Shown here one piece after another: positions 9,306-18,585 of a stretch of DNA of 64,000 nt (the stretch's first letter is position 1; every line of letters begins with the position of its first letter). Position numbers and translations under genes: made by a program. The DNA lies in contig JAHBZQ010000001.1 in NCBI GenBank assembly GCA_019635355.1, positions 2,728,001-2,792,000 of the forward strand, in the 5' to 3' direction. Origin of the DNA: Rhizobacter sp. (GTDB lineage: Bacteria; Pseudomonadota; Gammaproteobacteria; Burkholderiales; Burkholderiaceae_C). The notes below the pieces were generated by a model. The model was not told the origin of the DNA. It was given only the letters and a program-made list of their open reading frames with translations, and did not search any database.

Positions 9306-10418
9306 ATGTCACTCGCCACCTTCACCCAATCCGAACCCTTGACGCTGGGCGTGGAGCTCGAGCTGCAGCTCGTCAGCATGTACGACCACGACCTCTCGCC
9401 GCAGGCCGACGACCTGCTGCGCGAGCTCGACCGCCACCCCGGCGCGTGGGACGTGAAGCCCGAGATCACGCGCAGCATGATCGAGATCGGCACCTCCATC
9501 CAGCGCCAGCACGCGCCGCTCGTGGCCGAGCTCACCGACCTGCGCCAGCAGCTCTCGCGCGCCGCGCGCAAGCTCAACATCGGCATCGCCGGCGGCGGCA
9601 CGCACGCCTACCAGCACTGGAGCGAGCAGCAGATCTACCCGACCGAGCGCTTCCACTACATCAGCGAGCTGTACGGCTACCTCGCCAAGCAGTTCACCGT
9701 GTTCGGCCAGCATGTGCACGTGGGCTGCGAAGACGGCGACACCGCGCTCTGGCTGCTGCACGCCCTCTCGCGCTACGTGCCGCACTTCATCGCACTCTCG
9801 GCCTCGTCGCCCTACGTGCAGGGCGTGGACACCGGCTTCGACTCGGCCCGCCTCAACTCCGTCTTCGCCTTCCCGCTCTCGGGCCGCGCGCCCTTCGTGC
9901 GCTCGTGGGACGAGTTCGGCGGCTACTTCGACAAGATGACGAGCACCGGCGTCGTTCAGTCGATGAAAGACTTCTACTGGGACATCCGCCCCAAGCCCGA
10001 GTACGGCACCATCGAGCTGCGCGTGTGCGACACACCGCTCACCGTCGACAAGGCCGCCGCGCTCGCCTGCTACCTGCAGTGCATCTGCCGCTACCTGCGC
10101 GAGGAAAAACCCTTCGAGCCGGCCGAAGACGACTACCTCGTCTACACCTTCAACCGCTTCCAGGCCTGCCGCTTCGGGCTCGACGGCGAGATCGTCGACC
10201 CCAAGACCAAGACTCGCCAGAAGCTCAGAGACGACATCCTGCGCACGCTCGCCCGCATCGACGAGCACGCGCTCGACCTGCAGGCGCTCGAAGCCAGCAA
10301 CCTGATCCGCGAGACGCTCTTCGAGGGCAACGATGCGCAGTGGCTGCGCTCGCGGCGCAAGGGCGGCGTGCCGCTCTCGGCCGTGGTGGAAGACGCGACG
10401 AAGCGCTGGATGGCTTAG
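9306..10418 (+). CDS. YbdK-type carboxylate-amine ligase
   Basis: A 370-residue member of the GCS2 family of ATP-dependent carboxylate-amine ligases. Conserved segments seen are GVELELQLV near the N-terminus, VKPEITRSMIEIGT, HVHVGCEDGD and YGTIELRVCDTPLT. E. coli YbdK has weak glutamate-cysteine ligase activity, but the physiological substrate is unsettled, so no gene name is given. The start lies one base after the antiporter stop. Its 3' end overlaps the convergent NADH dehydrogenase by four bases. Confidence 0.88.
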   Translation: MSLATFTQSEPLTLGVELELQLVSMYDHDLSPQADDLLRELDRHPGAWDVKPEITRSMIEIGTSIQRQHAPLVAELTDLRQQLSRAARKLNIGIAGGGTHAYQHWSEQQIYPTERFHYISELYGYLAKQFTVFGQHVHVGCEDGDTALWLLHALSRYVPHFIALSASSPYVQGVDTGFDSARLNSVFAFPLSGRAPFVRSWDEFGGYFDKMTSTGVVQSMKDFYWDIRPKPEYGTIELRVCDTPLTVDKAAALACYLQCICRYLREEKPFEPAEDDYLVYTFNRFQACRFGLDGEIVDPKTKTRQKLRDDILRTLARIDEHALDLQALEASNLIRETLFEGNDAQWLRSRRKGGVPLSAVVEDATKRWMA

Positions 10419-11725
10419 TGGAGCTTGATGCGCGGCCGGTAGGTGCGGTCGAGCATTTCCGACAGCGTGATCATCGCGGTCTTGCGCACGCCACCGAGCG
10501 CGAGCTGGTGCTGCTTGTGCAGCGACCAGTACATCAGCTGCGCCAGCCGACCTTCGATGAAGAGGCTGCCGCGCGTCAGGCTGCCCATCAGGCTGCCCAC
10601 CGATGAATATTCCGACAGCGACACCAGCGAGCCCTGGTCGCGGAAGACGAACGGCGTGACCGGCTCGCCCTTCATCAGCTTGGGCAAAGCCTTCACCAAA
10701 TACATCGCCTGCTGGTAGGCCGCCTGCGCCCGTGGCGGCACCCAGGTGCCGTCGGGCTGCTGGCAGGCGGCGCAATCGCCGAAGGCGTAGATGTCGGGGT
10801 CCTGCGTCGATTGCAGGTTGCCGTTGACCATGAGCTGGTTGAGGCGGTTGGTCTCGAGCGGCTTCTCTCCACCCAGTGTCTTCAGGAAGTCGGCCGCCTT
10901 CACGCCCGCGGCCCACACGGTGAGCGTGGAGCGGATCACCTTGCCGCTGGCCATCTTCACCGCATCGGCCGTCACCTCGACGACCTTCTCGTTGGTGTGC
11001 ACCTCGACCGCGAGCTTGCGCAGCTCCCGCACGGCCGAATCACTCAGCCGCTCGGGCAGCTGCGACAAGAGGCGCGGCGCCGCTTCCACCAGCACGATCT
11101 GCAGGTCCTTCTCGGGGTGGATGTTGTCGAGGCCGAAGTTGGCGAGCACACGCGCTGCGGCATGCAGCTCGGCCGCGAGCTCCACGCCGGTGGCGCCGCC
11201 GCCGACGATGGTGACGGTGAGCCGCCCCATGCCTGGCACGCGCGGCACGCTCTGCGCGCGGATGCATTCATTGATGAGGCGGTTGTTGAAACGCTTGGCG
11301 GCCTGCGGGCTGTCGAGCTTGATGGTGTGCTCACCGGCGCCCAGCGTGCCGAAGTCGTTGGTCTGGCTGCCCACCGAGATCACCAGCGTGTCGTAGGCCA
11401 GCTCCTGCGCCGGCGTGATCTCCATGCCGGTCTCGTCGTAGCTGGCGGCGAGCTGGATGGTCTTGCGGGCACGGTCGACGCCCACGAGGCTGCCCAGGCG
11501 GAAGCGAAAGCAATTCCAGCGCGCCTGCGCGAGGAACTCGATCTCTTCGGCATGCGTGTCGTAGCTGCCGGCCGCCAGTTGGTGCAGCAGCGGCTTCCAC
11601 ACATGGGTGCGAGCAGAGTCGACCAGGGTGATCTCGGCGAGCTTCTTCTTGCCCAGCTTCTTGCCGAGCTGTGTGGCGAGCGCGAGGCCTCCCGCCCCGC
11701 CACCCACGATCACGATCCGATGCAT
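10415..11725 (-). CDS. ndh: type II NADH:quinone oxidoreductase
   Basis: Peripheral membrane flavoprotein that passes electrons from NADH to quinone without pumping protons. The 436 residues show an FAD-binding Rossmann motif at the N-terminus (IVIVGGGAGGLALATQLG), a second dinucleotide fold for NADH (VTIVGGGATGVELAAEL, about 171-187), and the FAD-contacting AFGDCAA segment. The C-terminal region holds hydrophobic, aromatic and basic residues consistent with membrane association. GAGGG lies before the ATG. It is transcribed away from the ABC efflux operon end 141 bases upstream. Confidence 0.92.
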   Translation of the reverse strand: MHRIVIVGGGAGGLALATQLGKKLGKKKLAEITLVDSARTHVWKPLLHQLAAGSYDTHAEEIEFLAQARWNCFRFRLGSLVGVDRARKTIQLAASYDETGMEITPAQELAYDTLVISVGSQTNDFGTLGAGEHTIKLDSPQAAKRFNNRLINECIRAQSVPRVPGMGRLTVTIVGGGATGVELAAELHAAARVLANFGLDNIHPEKDLQIVLVEAAPRLLSQLPERLSDSAVRELRKLAVEVHTNEKVVEVTADAVKMASGKVIRSTLTVWAAGVKAADFLKTLGGEKPLETNRLNQLMVNGNLQSTQDPDIYAFGDCAACQQPDGTWVPPRAQAAYQQAMYLVKALPKLMKGEPVTPFVFRDQGSLVSLSEYSSVGSLMGSLTRGSLFIEGRLAQLMYWSLHKQHQLALGGVRKTAMITLSEMLDRTYRPRIKLH

Positions 11726-11866
11726 GTCTTGGAACCCTCGTTGGTGTGCTTGTTTGTCGGCCGCACCTTCTGTGTGTACCAGGGCCCGCGGACAGCGGGC
11801 GGCATGATAACGGAAGCGAACGACCGTTCTTTTTCAGCTGCTCGCTCTGGCTGCTGAATAGAGCGC

Positions 11867-12991
11867 TCAGTCCAGCGTCTGTCGGTAGCGCGCCAGCGCC
11901 ACCGCCCCGGCCACCAGCATGAAGAGCGCGATCGGCCACAGCTCCGGCAGGATCTGTGCCGCCCCGTTGCCCTTGAGCAGGATGCCGCGCACCACCCGCA
12001 GGAAGTGCGTGAGCGGCAGCGCCTCGCCGATGGCCTGCGCCCAGCCGGGCATGCCGCGGAACGGGAACATGAACCCCGTGAGCAGCATCGAGGGCAGGAA
12101 GAAGAAGAACGTGAGCTGCATGGCCTGCAGCTGGCTTTTCGCAAGCGTCGAGAAGGTAAAACCTACCGCCAGGTTGGCGGCGATGAAGAGCACCAAGACC
12201 GCCGACAGCAGCCAGAGGCTGCCCACCATCGGCACGTCGAACAGCAGACGCGCCACCACCAGCACCACCGCCACCTGCACATAGCCGATCAGGATGTAGG
12301 GCGCGATCTTGCCGAGCATCACTTCCAGCGGCGTGGCGGGCGTGGCGAGCAGGTTTTCCATCGTGCCCCGCTCACGTTCGCGTGTCATCGCGAGCGAGGT
12401 CATCATCACCATCGTCATCGTGAGGATCACGCCGATGAGGCCGGGCACGACGTTGTAGGCGGTCACGCCTTCGGGGTTGTAGCGGCGCTGGATGCGCAGG
12501 TCGAACGGCGGCTCGGTGGCGCGCAGCGCGGCGTAGGGGCCGGTCAGGTCGCGTGTCAGGCTTTGGCGGCCGATCAAGGTGAGCGCCGCGATGGCGTTGC
12601 CCGTGGCCGAGGGGTCTGTGGCGTCGGCCGCGAGCAGGAGCGCGGGGCGCTCGCCGCGCAGCAGGCGGCGCGAGAAGTCGCTCGGCACCACGAGCGCGAA
12701 CTGCACCGCGCCTTGGGCGAGCAGTTCATCGGCCTGCTGCACGGTGGCCGGCCGCTCGGTGACCTGGAAGTAGCCCGAGTTCTCCAGCCCCGCCACGAAG
12801 CTGCGCGTGTGCTCGCTGTGGTCCATCACCACCACCGCGAGCGGCAGGTGCTTGGGGTCGCTGTTGATCGCGAAGCCGAAGAGGATCAGCTGCACGATGG
12901 GCACCGCCACCATCATCCCGAAGGTGAGCCGGTCGCGGCGCACCTGGCGCAGCTCCTTCAGCAGGATGGCGAGCAGCCGAGACCAGCTCAT
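11867..12991 (-). CDS. ABC-2 type efflux permease
   Basis: A 374-residue ABC exporter permease (ABC2_membrane_3 type). It has one N-terminal span (about 22-42), a large periplasmic domain (about 43-170) and five C-terminal spans including the family segment TMVMMTSLAMTRERERGTMENLLATPATPLEVMLGK. It pairs with the ATPase immediately upstream: its ATG overlaps that gene's stop as ATGA. Similar to YhhJ/YbhR permeases, so drug or small-molecule efflux is likely. It is the last gene of the tetR-hlyD-ATPase-permease operon. Confidence 0.9.
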   Translation of the reverse strand: MSWSRLLAILLKELRQVRRDRLTFGMMVAVPIVQLILFGFAINSDPKHLPLAVVVMDHSEHTRSFVAGLENSGYFQVTERPATVQQADELLAQGAVQFALVVPSDFSRRLLRGERPALLLAADATDPSATGNAIAALTLIGRQSLTRDLTGPYAALRATEPPFDLRIQRRYNPEGVTAYNVVPGLIGVILTMTMVMMTSLAMTRERERGTMENLLATPATPLEVMLGKIAPYILIGYVQVAVVLVVARLLFDVPMVGSLWLLSAVLVLFIAANLAVGFTFSTLAKSQLQAMQLTFFFFLPSMLLTGFMFPFRGMPGWAQAIGEALPLTHFLRVVRGILLKGNGAAQILPELWPIALFMLVAGAVALARYRQTLD

Positions 12992-13923
12992 GACGCGCTC
13001 GACGCGAAGTTGTCTTGCGCCTGCTGCATCAGCGCGATGAACACGTCTTCCAGGCTGGGCTCGATGGATTCGATGCGCAGGCCCTGGCCGGCCAGCGGGG
13101 CGGTCGCCGCGCGCAAGGCTTCTTCGCTGTCGGCGCTCACGTGCAGCGTGGCCCCAAACGGAGCAACGGTGCGAATGCCCGGTGCGGCGCGCAGGCGATG
13201 GCCCACCTCCACCAGGCCCTCGCCACTGAGCGCCCAGGTGACGAGGCCCGCCCCGGCGATCACCTCGGCCACCGTACCGCGCGTGAGCAGCCGGCCGTAG
13301 GAGATGTAGGCCAGCTCGTGGCAACGCTCGGCCTCGTCCATGTAGTGCGTGGAGACGAGCACGGTGAGCCCCTGCGCGGCGAGGTCGTGGATCTGGTCCC
13401 AGAAATCGCGGCGTGCGGCGGGGTCGACGCCGGCCGTGGGCTCGTCGAGCAGCAGCAGTTGCGGCGCATGGATCAGGCAGGCCGCGAGCGCCAGGCGCTG
13501 CTTCCAGCCGCCCGAAAGCGCACCGGCCAGCTGCTCGCGGCGCGTGGCCAGGCCCAGGCGCTCCAGCGTGTCGGCCACCTTGCGGCGGCGGTCGGCCACG
13601 CCGTAGACGCGGGCGACGAAATCGAGGTTCTCTTCAATGCTCAAGTCGTCGTAGAGGCCGAAGCGCTGCGTCATGTAGCCGACCTCGCGCTTGATCTTGA
13701 GCGCATCGCGGCGGATGTCGTGGCCGAGGCAGGTGCCCTCGCCTTCGTCGGGCGTGAGCAGGCCGCACAGCATGCGGATGGTGGTCGTCTTGCCGCTGCC
13801 GTTGGGGCCGAGGAAGCCGTAGATGCGGCCGCGGGGCACGCGCATGTCGAAGTGGTCGACGACGACGCGCCCGCCGAAGCGCTTGGTCAGCCCGCGCACG
13901 TCGATGACCGGCGCGTCCGTCAC
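12988..13923 (-). CDS. ABC exporter ATP-binding protein
   Basis: A 311-residue ABC ATPase. Walker A is GPNGSGKT (39-46), the signature is LSGGWKQRLALA, Walker B is LLLLDEPTAGVDP, and the switch His is in VLVSTHYMDEAER. The C-terminal 90 residues form the usual extension of DrrA/YhiH-like exporters. The start is GTG at 13923, where it overlaps the HlyD stop by four bases (GTGA); longer ATG-started frames run back into hlyD and are wrong. It is a single-domain ATPase, so it presumably dimerises to drive the permease. Confidence 0.92.
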   Translation of the reverse strand: MTDAPVIDVRGLTKRFGGRVVVDHFDMRVPRGRIYGFLGPNGSGKTTTIRMLCGLLTPDEGEGTCLGHDIRRDALKIKREVGYMTQRFGLYDDLSIEENLDFVARVYGVADRRRKVADTLERLGLATRREQLAGALSGGWKQRLALAACLIHAPQLLLLDEPTAGVDPAARRDFWDQIHDLAAQGLTVLVSTHYMDEAERCHELAYISYGRLLTRGTVAEVIAGAGLVTWALSGEGLVEVGHRLRAAPGIRTVAPFGATLHVSADSEEALRAATAPLAGQGLRIESIEPSLEDVFIALMQQAQDNFASSAS

Positions 13924-14873
13924 CGGCGCACCTCCAGCGGCTGGCCCGGGTGCAGGCGCGTCGCGTCTGCTGCCGACGGCCGCGCCTCGACCATGAAGAC
14001 GAGCGCCGCGCGGTTTTCCTTGCTGTAGATGAGCGGCGAGGTGAACTCGGCTTCGCGGGCGATGTAGCTGACCTTCGCCGGGATCGGCGCCGTGCACCCA
14101 TCGCAATGCAGCGTGACGGCCTGGCCGAGCTGCAGCGTGCCGAGCACCGGCTCGGGCACGAAGAAGCGCGCTTTCACCTGCGACGGTGGCAGCAGCGTGA
14201 GCACCGGGCTCCCCTGCGGCACCCATTCGCCTTCGCGGTAGAGCACGTCGGTCACCTGGCCGGCGGCGGGCATGCGCTGCGTCTTCTGCTGCACGCGCCA
14301 CTCGGCCTGTGCGAGCTGTGCCCGGGCGGCGAGCACTTCCTGCTGTGCCGCGGCGATCTCCTGCACACGGCCGCCCTGGCCGGCCAGACGGAGCTGCGCA
14401 TCGAGCTCGTTCACCCGCGCCTGGTCGCGTGCGACGGCAGCACGCACCGCGTCGAGGCTCGCGGGCGAGCTGAAGTTCTGCGCCACCAGCTCCTGGGCCC
14501 GCGTGAGTTCGCGGGTCGACAGGTTCAGCGCGGCCTGTGCCTGTGCCCGCTGCGCGCGCAGGGCAGCGATCTCGTCGGGCCGTTTGCCCGCCTGCAGGTT
14601 GCCGAGCTGCTGCTCGGCACGCCGCAGCCGTGCCTGCGCTTCTTCGCGGGCCGCGCGTTCGCTGTCTTGTTCGAGCACGAAGGCCGGCGCACTCGCCTGC
14701 ACCGCGTCGCCGCGCTGCACGTGCAGCTGGGTCAGCGTGCCGCTGATAGGCGCGGCCAGCCGCACGCTCTCGCCTTCGACATACCCCGCGAAGCCTGCGG
14801 GCGGCGCGGCGGTGCACGCCGCGATGACACCCACCGCCACACCGCTCGCCAGATGCTTGAAGAGCCAGGTCAT
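13920..14873 (-). CDS. HlyD-family periplasmic adaptor, putative lipoprotein
   Basis: Membrane-fusion protein of 317 residues linking the ABC exporter to an outer-membrane channel. The N-terminus VGVIAAC (C20) is a lipobox, so lipid anchoring is likely. It has the split biotinyl-lipoyl domain (LAAPISGTLTQLHVQRGDAVQA and AAGQVTDVLYREGEWVPQGSPVL) flanking a long coiled-coil hairpin (about 65-200). Two ATGs are possible: the first, at 14888, overlaps the tetR stop, but AGGAGG sits between them at ideal distance from the second, at 14873, which is used here. Confidence 0.88.
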   Translation of the reverse strand: MTWLFKHLASGVAVGVIAACTAAPPAGFAGYVEGESVRLAAPISGTLTQLHVQRGDAVQASAPAFVLEQDSERAAREEAQARLRRAEQQLGNLQAGKRPDEIAALRAQRAQAQAALNLSTRELTRAQELVAQNFSSPASLDAVRAAVARDQARVNELDAQLRLAGQGGRVQEIAAAQQEVLAARAQLAQAEWRVQQKTQRMPAAGQVTDVLYREGEWVPQGSPVLTLLPPSQVKARFFVPEPVLGTLQLGQAVTLHCDGCTAPIPAKVSYIAREAEFTSPLIYSKENRAALVFMVEARPSAADATRLHPGQPLEVRR

Positions 14874-14884
14874 CGTGAACCTCC

Positions 14885-15502
14885 TCATGCCGACAGGCCG
14901 CGCAAGGCCCAGTCGATGCGCCGTGCCACGGCGGCGTCCGAGAGCACGTGTCGCTCGATCACGCCCGCCACCGCGTCGGGGGCCTGCGCCTGCACCGCGC
15001 CGCCCATCAACACCGGCGCGCCAACGGCGCCGAACAGGAAGGCCACCACCTCGGGCGGCGGCGCCTTGACGATCAGCCCTTCGCGCTGCGCCTGCGCGAT
15101 GAGGCCCGCCACCACGGCCACATGGCGCGGCAGGTTGGCGCGGAAGAACTCGACCACCGCCGCCTCGCCCGCCATCGCATCGCCCGCCATGCGCAGCAGC
15201 AAGGCCTGCTGCTCACGCCCGAAGCGCGCGAGCGAGGCGACCACCGCCCGCAGGTTGTCGAGCACCGGCCGCTTCGGGTCGACCTTCAGCGTGAGCGCCG
15301 AGAACATCTCTTCGTAGACCCGCTGCAGCACGGCGCGGATGAAGGTGTCCTTGTTCTTGAAGTGGTAGTGAAACATGCCGAGGTTGACCCCGGCGTGGTC
15401 GGCGAGCTTGCGCACCGACAGGCCGGCACAGCCGGTCTGCGGCAGCAGTTCGAGGCCAGCATCGAGCAGGGCCTGGTCGACGTTTTGGGACGGGCGTGGC
15501 AT
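14885..15502 (-). CDS. TetR-family regulator of the efflux operon
   Basis: A 205-residue TetR protein. The helix-turn-helix covers about residues 10-55 (GLSVRKLADHAGVNLGMFHYHFKNKDTFI). The rest is an alpha-helical ligand-binding domain. It is first in the operon with the HlyD adaptor, ATPase and permease, so it most likely represses its own operon and is released by an export substrate. The ATG is only three bases after a perfect inverted repeat and has no ribosome site, which points to a leaderless mRNA. Confidence 0.88.
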   Translation of the reverse strand: MPRPSQNVDQALLDAGLELLPQTGCAGLSVRKLADHAGVNLGMFHYHFKNKDTFIRAVLQRVYEEMFSALTLKVDPKRPVLDNLRAVVASLARFGREQQALLLRMAGDAMAGEAAVVEFFRANLPRHVAVVAGLIAQAQREGLIVKAPPPEVVAFLFGAVGAPVLMGGAVQAQAPDAVAGVIERHVLSDAAVARRIDWALRGLSA

Positions 15503-15505
15503 GCC

Positions 15506-15531
15506 GATAACTATACGGACGTATAGTTATC
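15506..15531 (-). promoter_or_regulatory. TetR operator (perfect inverted repeat)
   Basis: Arms GATAACTATAC and GTATAGTTATC are perfect 11-base inverted repeats around a 4-base spacer (GGAC on the plus strand). The site ends three bases before the tetR ATG and covers the predicted -10 box. Size and symmetry fit TetR operators. Confidence 0.75.
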
Positions 15532-15538
15532 AATGCAA
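15510..15538 (-). promoter_or_regulatory. sigma-70 promoter of the tetR efflux operon
   Basis: On the minus strand TTGCAT, a 17-base spacer and TATAGT. Only seven bases separate the -10 box from the A of the tetR ATG, so transcription should begin at or within a few bases of the start codon. Confidence 0.65.
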
Positions 15539-15570
15539 GGGCCCGCTCGGACGGCCCGCTTTCGCCAGGT

Positions 15571-16656
15571 TCAGGTCTTGGGGCTCGGCGGGCGCGCACG
15601 CCGGTAGTCGGTCGGCGTGGCCCCAAACGCCTCGCGAAAGGCCCGGTTGAACGGGCCGATGCTGGCAAAGCCCGCGTCCATCGCGATGGTGAGCACCGGC
15701 AGATGCGCGCACGCGGGGTCGTGCAGGCGCTCGGCCGCTTCGCGCAGGCGGAAGTGGTTGAGAAAGGCCGCGAAGTTCTTGAAGCCGAGGTGGCCGTTGA
15801 TGACGTGGCGCAGCCGGTGCTCGGGCAAGGCCACCCGCGCGGCCAGCTCGCCGATGCTCAGGCCGTGGTGGCGGTACAGGGCCTCGCGCTGCAGGGTGTC
15901 GAGCAGCTGCTCCGCCTGCAGGGCTGCCAGCGCCTGGTTGACGCCGCTGCGGTGGGCGCCGACCGCTTTCAAGTCGTGCTGGACTGCCGGCTCGGGCGCA
16001 CGCGCCACGTCCAGCACCCTCGCCCAGGGGCTGGGCTGGCCAACCGCCAGCGCCAGCCAGAAGAGCTTGAACAGCGTCTGCGCCCCGACGAAGGCCACAC
16101 TCATCTCGACCGGAGCCAGCTGCCGCAGGCCGGCCGCATACACCCCCAGCGCCAGCACCACGTAGGCCACGCAGGCCAGCGCCAGTGCGACCCGCATGCG
16201 TCGGCGGAATTCATCGAGGTCGTCGCGCCGCCGGCTGACCAGGTGCCACAGCATGTGGGCCACGAAGCCGGCCAGCAGCATCGACAGCAGCCCGAACCAG
16301 AGCGGGCGCTGGCCGGGCCAGGCCCAGGCCGCCGCCACCAGCAGCACTGCTGCAGCGCCACCCGCTGCCGCCGGTCGAAGGCTCATCACCCCGTCGAACA
16401 GGAAGCGCAGCACGAGCCACAGCGCCGGCACGCCACAGCAGGCCAGCGCCCGCAAGATCCAGCGGACCGCGTCGGGCGCCTGCAGCACCGAAGGCAGCGG
16501 CAGCAGGCTGTACGCCGCGCCACTCACGGCCAGGCACCCCACCGCCACCACCAGGGCGCGCGGCGCCCCCGGCATCACCGCCATCGCCACACCCACCCCC
16601 ACCGACAAGGCCACCGAGGCGCCCACCAGAAGCATCAACAGTTCGATCGACGACAT
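15571..16656 (-). CDS. membrane-bound AraC-family transcriptional regulator
   Basis: A 361-residue protein with an N-terminal membrane domain of about seven hydrophobic segments (roughly residues 5-215) and a C-terminal AraC DNA-binding domain (about 250-355). The second HTH motif reads TIAMDAGFASIGPFNRAFREAFGATPTDYR, a good AraC signature. It probably senses a membrane or periplasmic signal and binds DNA from the membrane. The target is unknown; neighbours are the tetR efflux operon downstream and a divergent PagL-like gene 148 bases upstream, the latter a plausible target. Confidence 0.85.
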   Translation of the reverse strand: MSSIELLMLLVGASVALSVGVGVAMAVMPGAPRALVVAVGCLAVSGAAYSLLPLPSVLQAPDAVRWILRALACCGVPALWLVLRFLFDGVMSLRPAAAGGAAAVLLVAAAWAWPGQRPLWFGLLSMLLAGFVAHMLWHLVSRRRDDLDEFRRRMRVALALACVAYVVLALGVYAAGLRQLAPVEMSVAFVGAQTLFKLFWLALAVGQPSPWARVLDVARAPEPAVQHDLKAVGAHRSGVNQALAALQAEQLLDTLQREALYRHHGLSIGELAARVALPEHRLRHVINGHLGFKNFAAFLNHFRLREAAERLHDPACAHLPVLTIAMDAGFASIGPFNRAFREAFGATPTDYRRARPPSPKT

Positions 16657-16804
16657 GCAGGCCCCCGGGCGACAACGAGCCGGCGGATTCTAGGAATCCT
16701 TCACCCGATTTCGAATCCGGCCAGCATCCCTCCAAACACGGCAAGACCTCGACGCACGCCGCCGGCACCCTGGGGGCCTCTTCAACCACCGGGTTCTTTC
16801 TGTC

Positions 16805-17362
16805 ATGGCATGGGGTCTTCTCACTTTGGCCGGCCTGTTCGGCGGCTACGCGCTGGCGGACGCGCCGTCCACGCACATCCACGAGTTCGGGCTCGACCGT
16901 TTCGAGCCCTTGCACGCCAACCGGCAACTTCATCTCACGAACGCACACGCCTACCTGCGCGAGAGACGATTCGAGAACTGGCCGCTCACGCTGCGCCTGG
17001 GGCTGGTGGCCCAACACGCGCGAGGTGAGATCACGCAGCTCACCGACAGCTTGTCAGCGCAGACGCTCGACAGCCCCGGCCACGGCCTGGGCGTGAGCGC
17101 CGAAGCGCGCCTGCGCGTGTGGGGTGGCTTTCACCTGGATGCGAGTGCTGCACCCATGCTCTACGACCGCCGCTTCCCAGCGGGCGGCACGCACTACAAC
17201 GGGATGTTCCAGGCCGGCCCGTCATTCACCTGGCCGATGGGCTCAGGCCAGTGGACGCTGGGCGCCCGCTGGCTGCACATCTCCAACGGCCGCGGCCTCG
17301 GGCCCGACAACCCGTCGACCGAAGGGCGGGGGCTGGTGCTGCGCTACCAGCTCCCGCTCTGA
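16805..17362 (+). CDS. PagL-like lipid A 3-O-deacylase
   Basis: A 185-residue predicted outer-membrane beta-barrel. The region LGARWLHISNGRG with a Glu 13 residues on matches the PagL active site, where His, Ser and Glu form the triad (here H158, S160, E173). PagL removes the 3-O acyl chain of lipid A. The N-terminal 20 residues are hydrophobic and end in ALADA, a likely signal peptide, though it lacks the usual basic residues. No alternative start is available in frame. Its mature body is short but near PagL's size. Confidence 0.72.
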   Translation: MAWGLLTLAGLFGGYALADAPSTHIHEFGLDRFEPLHANRQLHLTNAHAYLRERRFENWPLTLRLGLVAQHARGEITQLTDSLSAQTLDSPGHGLGVSAEARLRVWGGFHLDASAAPMLYDRRFPAGGTHYNGMFQAGPSFTWPMGSGQWTLGARWLHISNGRGLGPDNPSTEGRGLVLRYQLPL

Positions 17363-17379
17363 GCCGCCTCGGTTGGCGC

Positions 17380-18567
17380 TCAGTTCGCGAACGCGGCAAT
17401 GCCCGTCTGGGCACGGCCGAGGATCAGCGCATGCACGTCGTGCGTGCCCTCGTAGGTGTTCACGACTTCGAGGTTGACGAGGTGGCGCGCCACGCCGAAC
17501 TCGTCGCTGATGCCGTTGCCGCCCATCATGTCGCGCGCCAGGCGGGCGATGTCGAGGCTCTTGCCGCAGGAGTTGCGCTTCATGATCGAGGTGATCTCGA
17601 CCGCGGCCGTGCCTTCGTCCTTCATGCGGCCCAGGCGCAGGCAGCCTTGCAGGCCGAGCGTGATCTCGGTCTGCATGTCGGCCAGCTTCTTCTGGATGAG
17701 CTGGTTGGCCGCGAGCGGGCGGCCGAACTGCTTGCGGTCGAGCACGTACTGGCGGGCGCGGTGCCAGCAGTCTTCGGCGGCGCCGAGCGCACCCCAGGCG
17801 ATGCCGTAGCGCGCGCTGTTGAGGCAGGTGAACGGGCCCTTCAGGCCGCGCACTTCGGGGAAGGCGTTCTCCTCGGGGCAGAACACGTTGTCGAGCACGA
17901 TCTCGCCGGTGATCGACGCCCGCAGGCCGACCTTGCCGTGCACGGCCGGGGCGGAGAGGCCCTTCCAGCCCTTCTCGAGCACGAAGCCGCGGATCGCGCC
18001 TTCATCGTCTTTCGCCCACACCACGAACACGTCGGCGATCGGGCTGTTGCTGATCCACATCTTGGCGCCGGTGAGGCTGTAGCCGCCCTGCACCTTCTTC
18101 GCGCGCGTGACCATGCTGCCGGGGTCGGAGCCGTGGTCGGGCTCGGTCAAGCCGAAGCAGCCGATCCACTGGCCGCTCGCGAGCTTGGGCAGGTACTTCT
18201 GCTTGGTCGCTTCGTTGCCGAACTCGTTGATGGGCACCATCACGAGCGAGCTCTGCACGCTCATCATCGAGCGATAGCCGGAGTCGACACGCTCCACTTC
18301 ACGCGCGATCAGGCCGTAGCAGACGTAGTTGAGTGCGGCACCGCCGTATTGCTCGGGGATCGTCGGGCCGAGCAGGCCCAGCTCGCCCATCTCGCGAAAG
18401 ATCGACGGGTCGGTCTTCTCGTGGCGGAAGGCTTCGAGCACGCGCGGCGCGAGCTTGCCCTGGCAGTAGTCGCGGGCGGCGTCGCGGATCTGGCGTTCGT
18501 CGCTGGTGAGTTGTTGGTCGAGCAGCAGGGGGTCGTCCCACTGGAAGGCGGCTTTGGTGGTGGCCAT
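17380..18567 (-). CDS. gcdH: glutaryl-CoA dehydrogenase
   Basis: FAD enzyme that oxidises and decarboxylates glutaryl-CoA to crotonyl-CoA. The 395 residues match the GcdH length and pattern: [59 protein letters not shown], and the catalytic glutamate in [17 protein letters not shown] (E373). It is the last gene of a three-gene acyl-CoA dehydrogenase operon (gap 18 bases to the next gene upstream). With the PimCD homologues this implies breakdown of odd-chain dicarboxylates such as pimelate down to crotonyl-CoA. Confidence 0.92.
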   Translation of the reverse strand: MATTKAAFQWDDPLLLDQQLTSDERQIRDAARDYCQGKLAPRVLEAFRHEKTDPSIFREMGELGLLGPTIPEQYGGAALNYVCYGLIAREVERVDSGYRSMMSVQSSLVMVPINEFGNEATKQKYLPKLASGQWIGCFGLTEPDHGSDPGSMVTRAKKVQGGYSLTGAKMWISNSPIADVFVVWAKDDEGAIRGFVLEKGWKGLSAPAVHGKVGLRASITGEIVLDNVFCPEENAFPEVRGLKGPFTCLNSARYGIAWGALGAAEDCWHRARQYVLDRKQFGRPLAANQLIQKKLADMQTEITLGLQGCLRLGRMKDEGTAAVEITSIMKRNSCGKSLDIARLARDMMGGNGISDEFGVARHLVNLEVVNTYEGTHDVHALILGRAQTGIAAFAN

Positions 18568-18585
18568 GTGTGTCTCCGGAGGTGT

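Noticed and set aside
12992..13324. N-terminal extension of the ABC permease by an open frame through the ATPase gene
   Set aside because: The extension is in another frame of the ATPase; the permease begins at the ATGA overlap.
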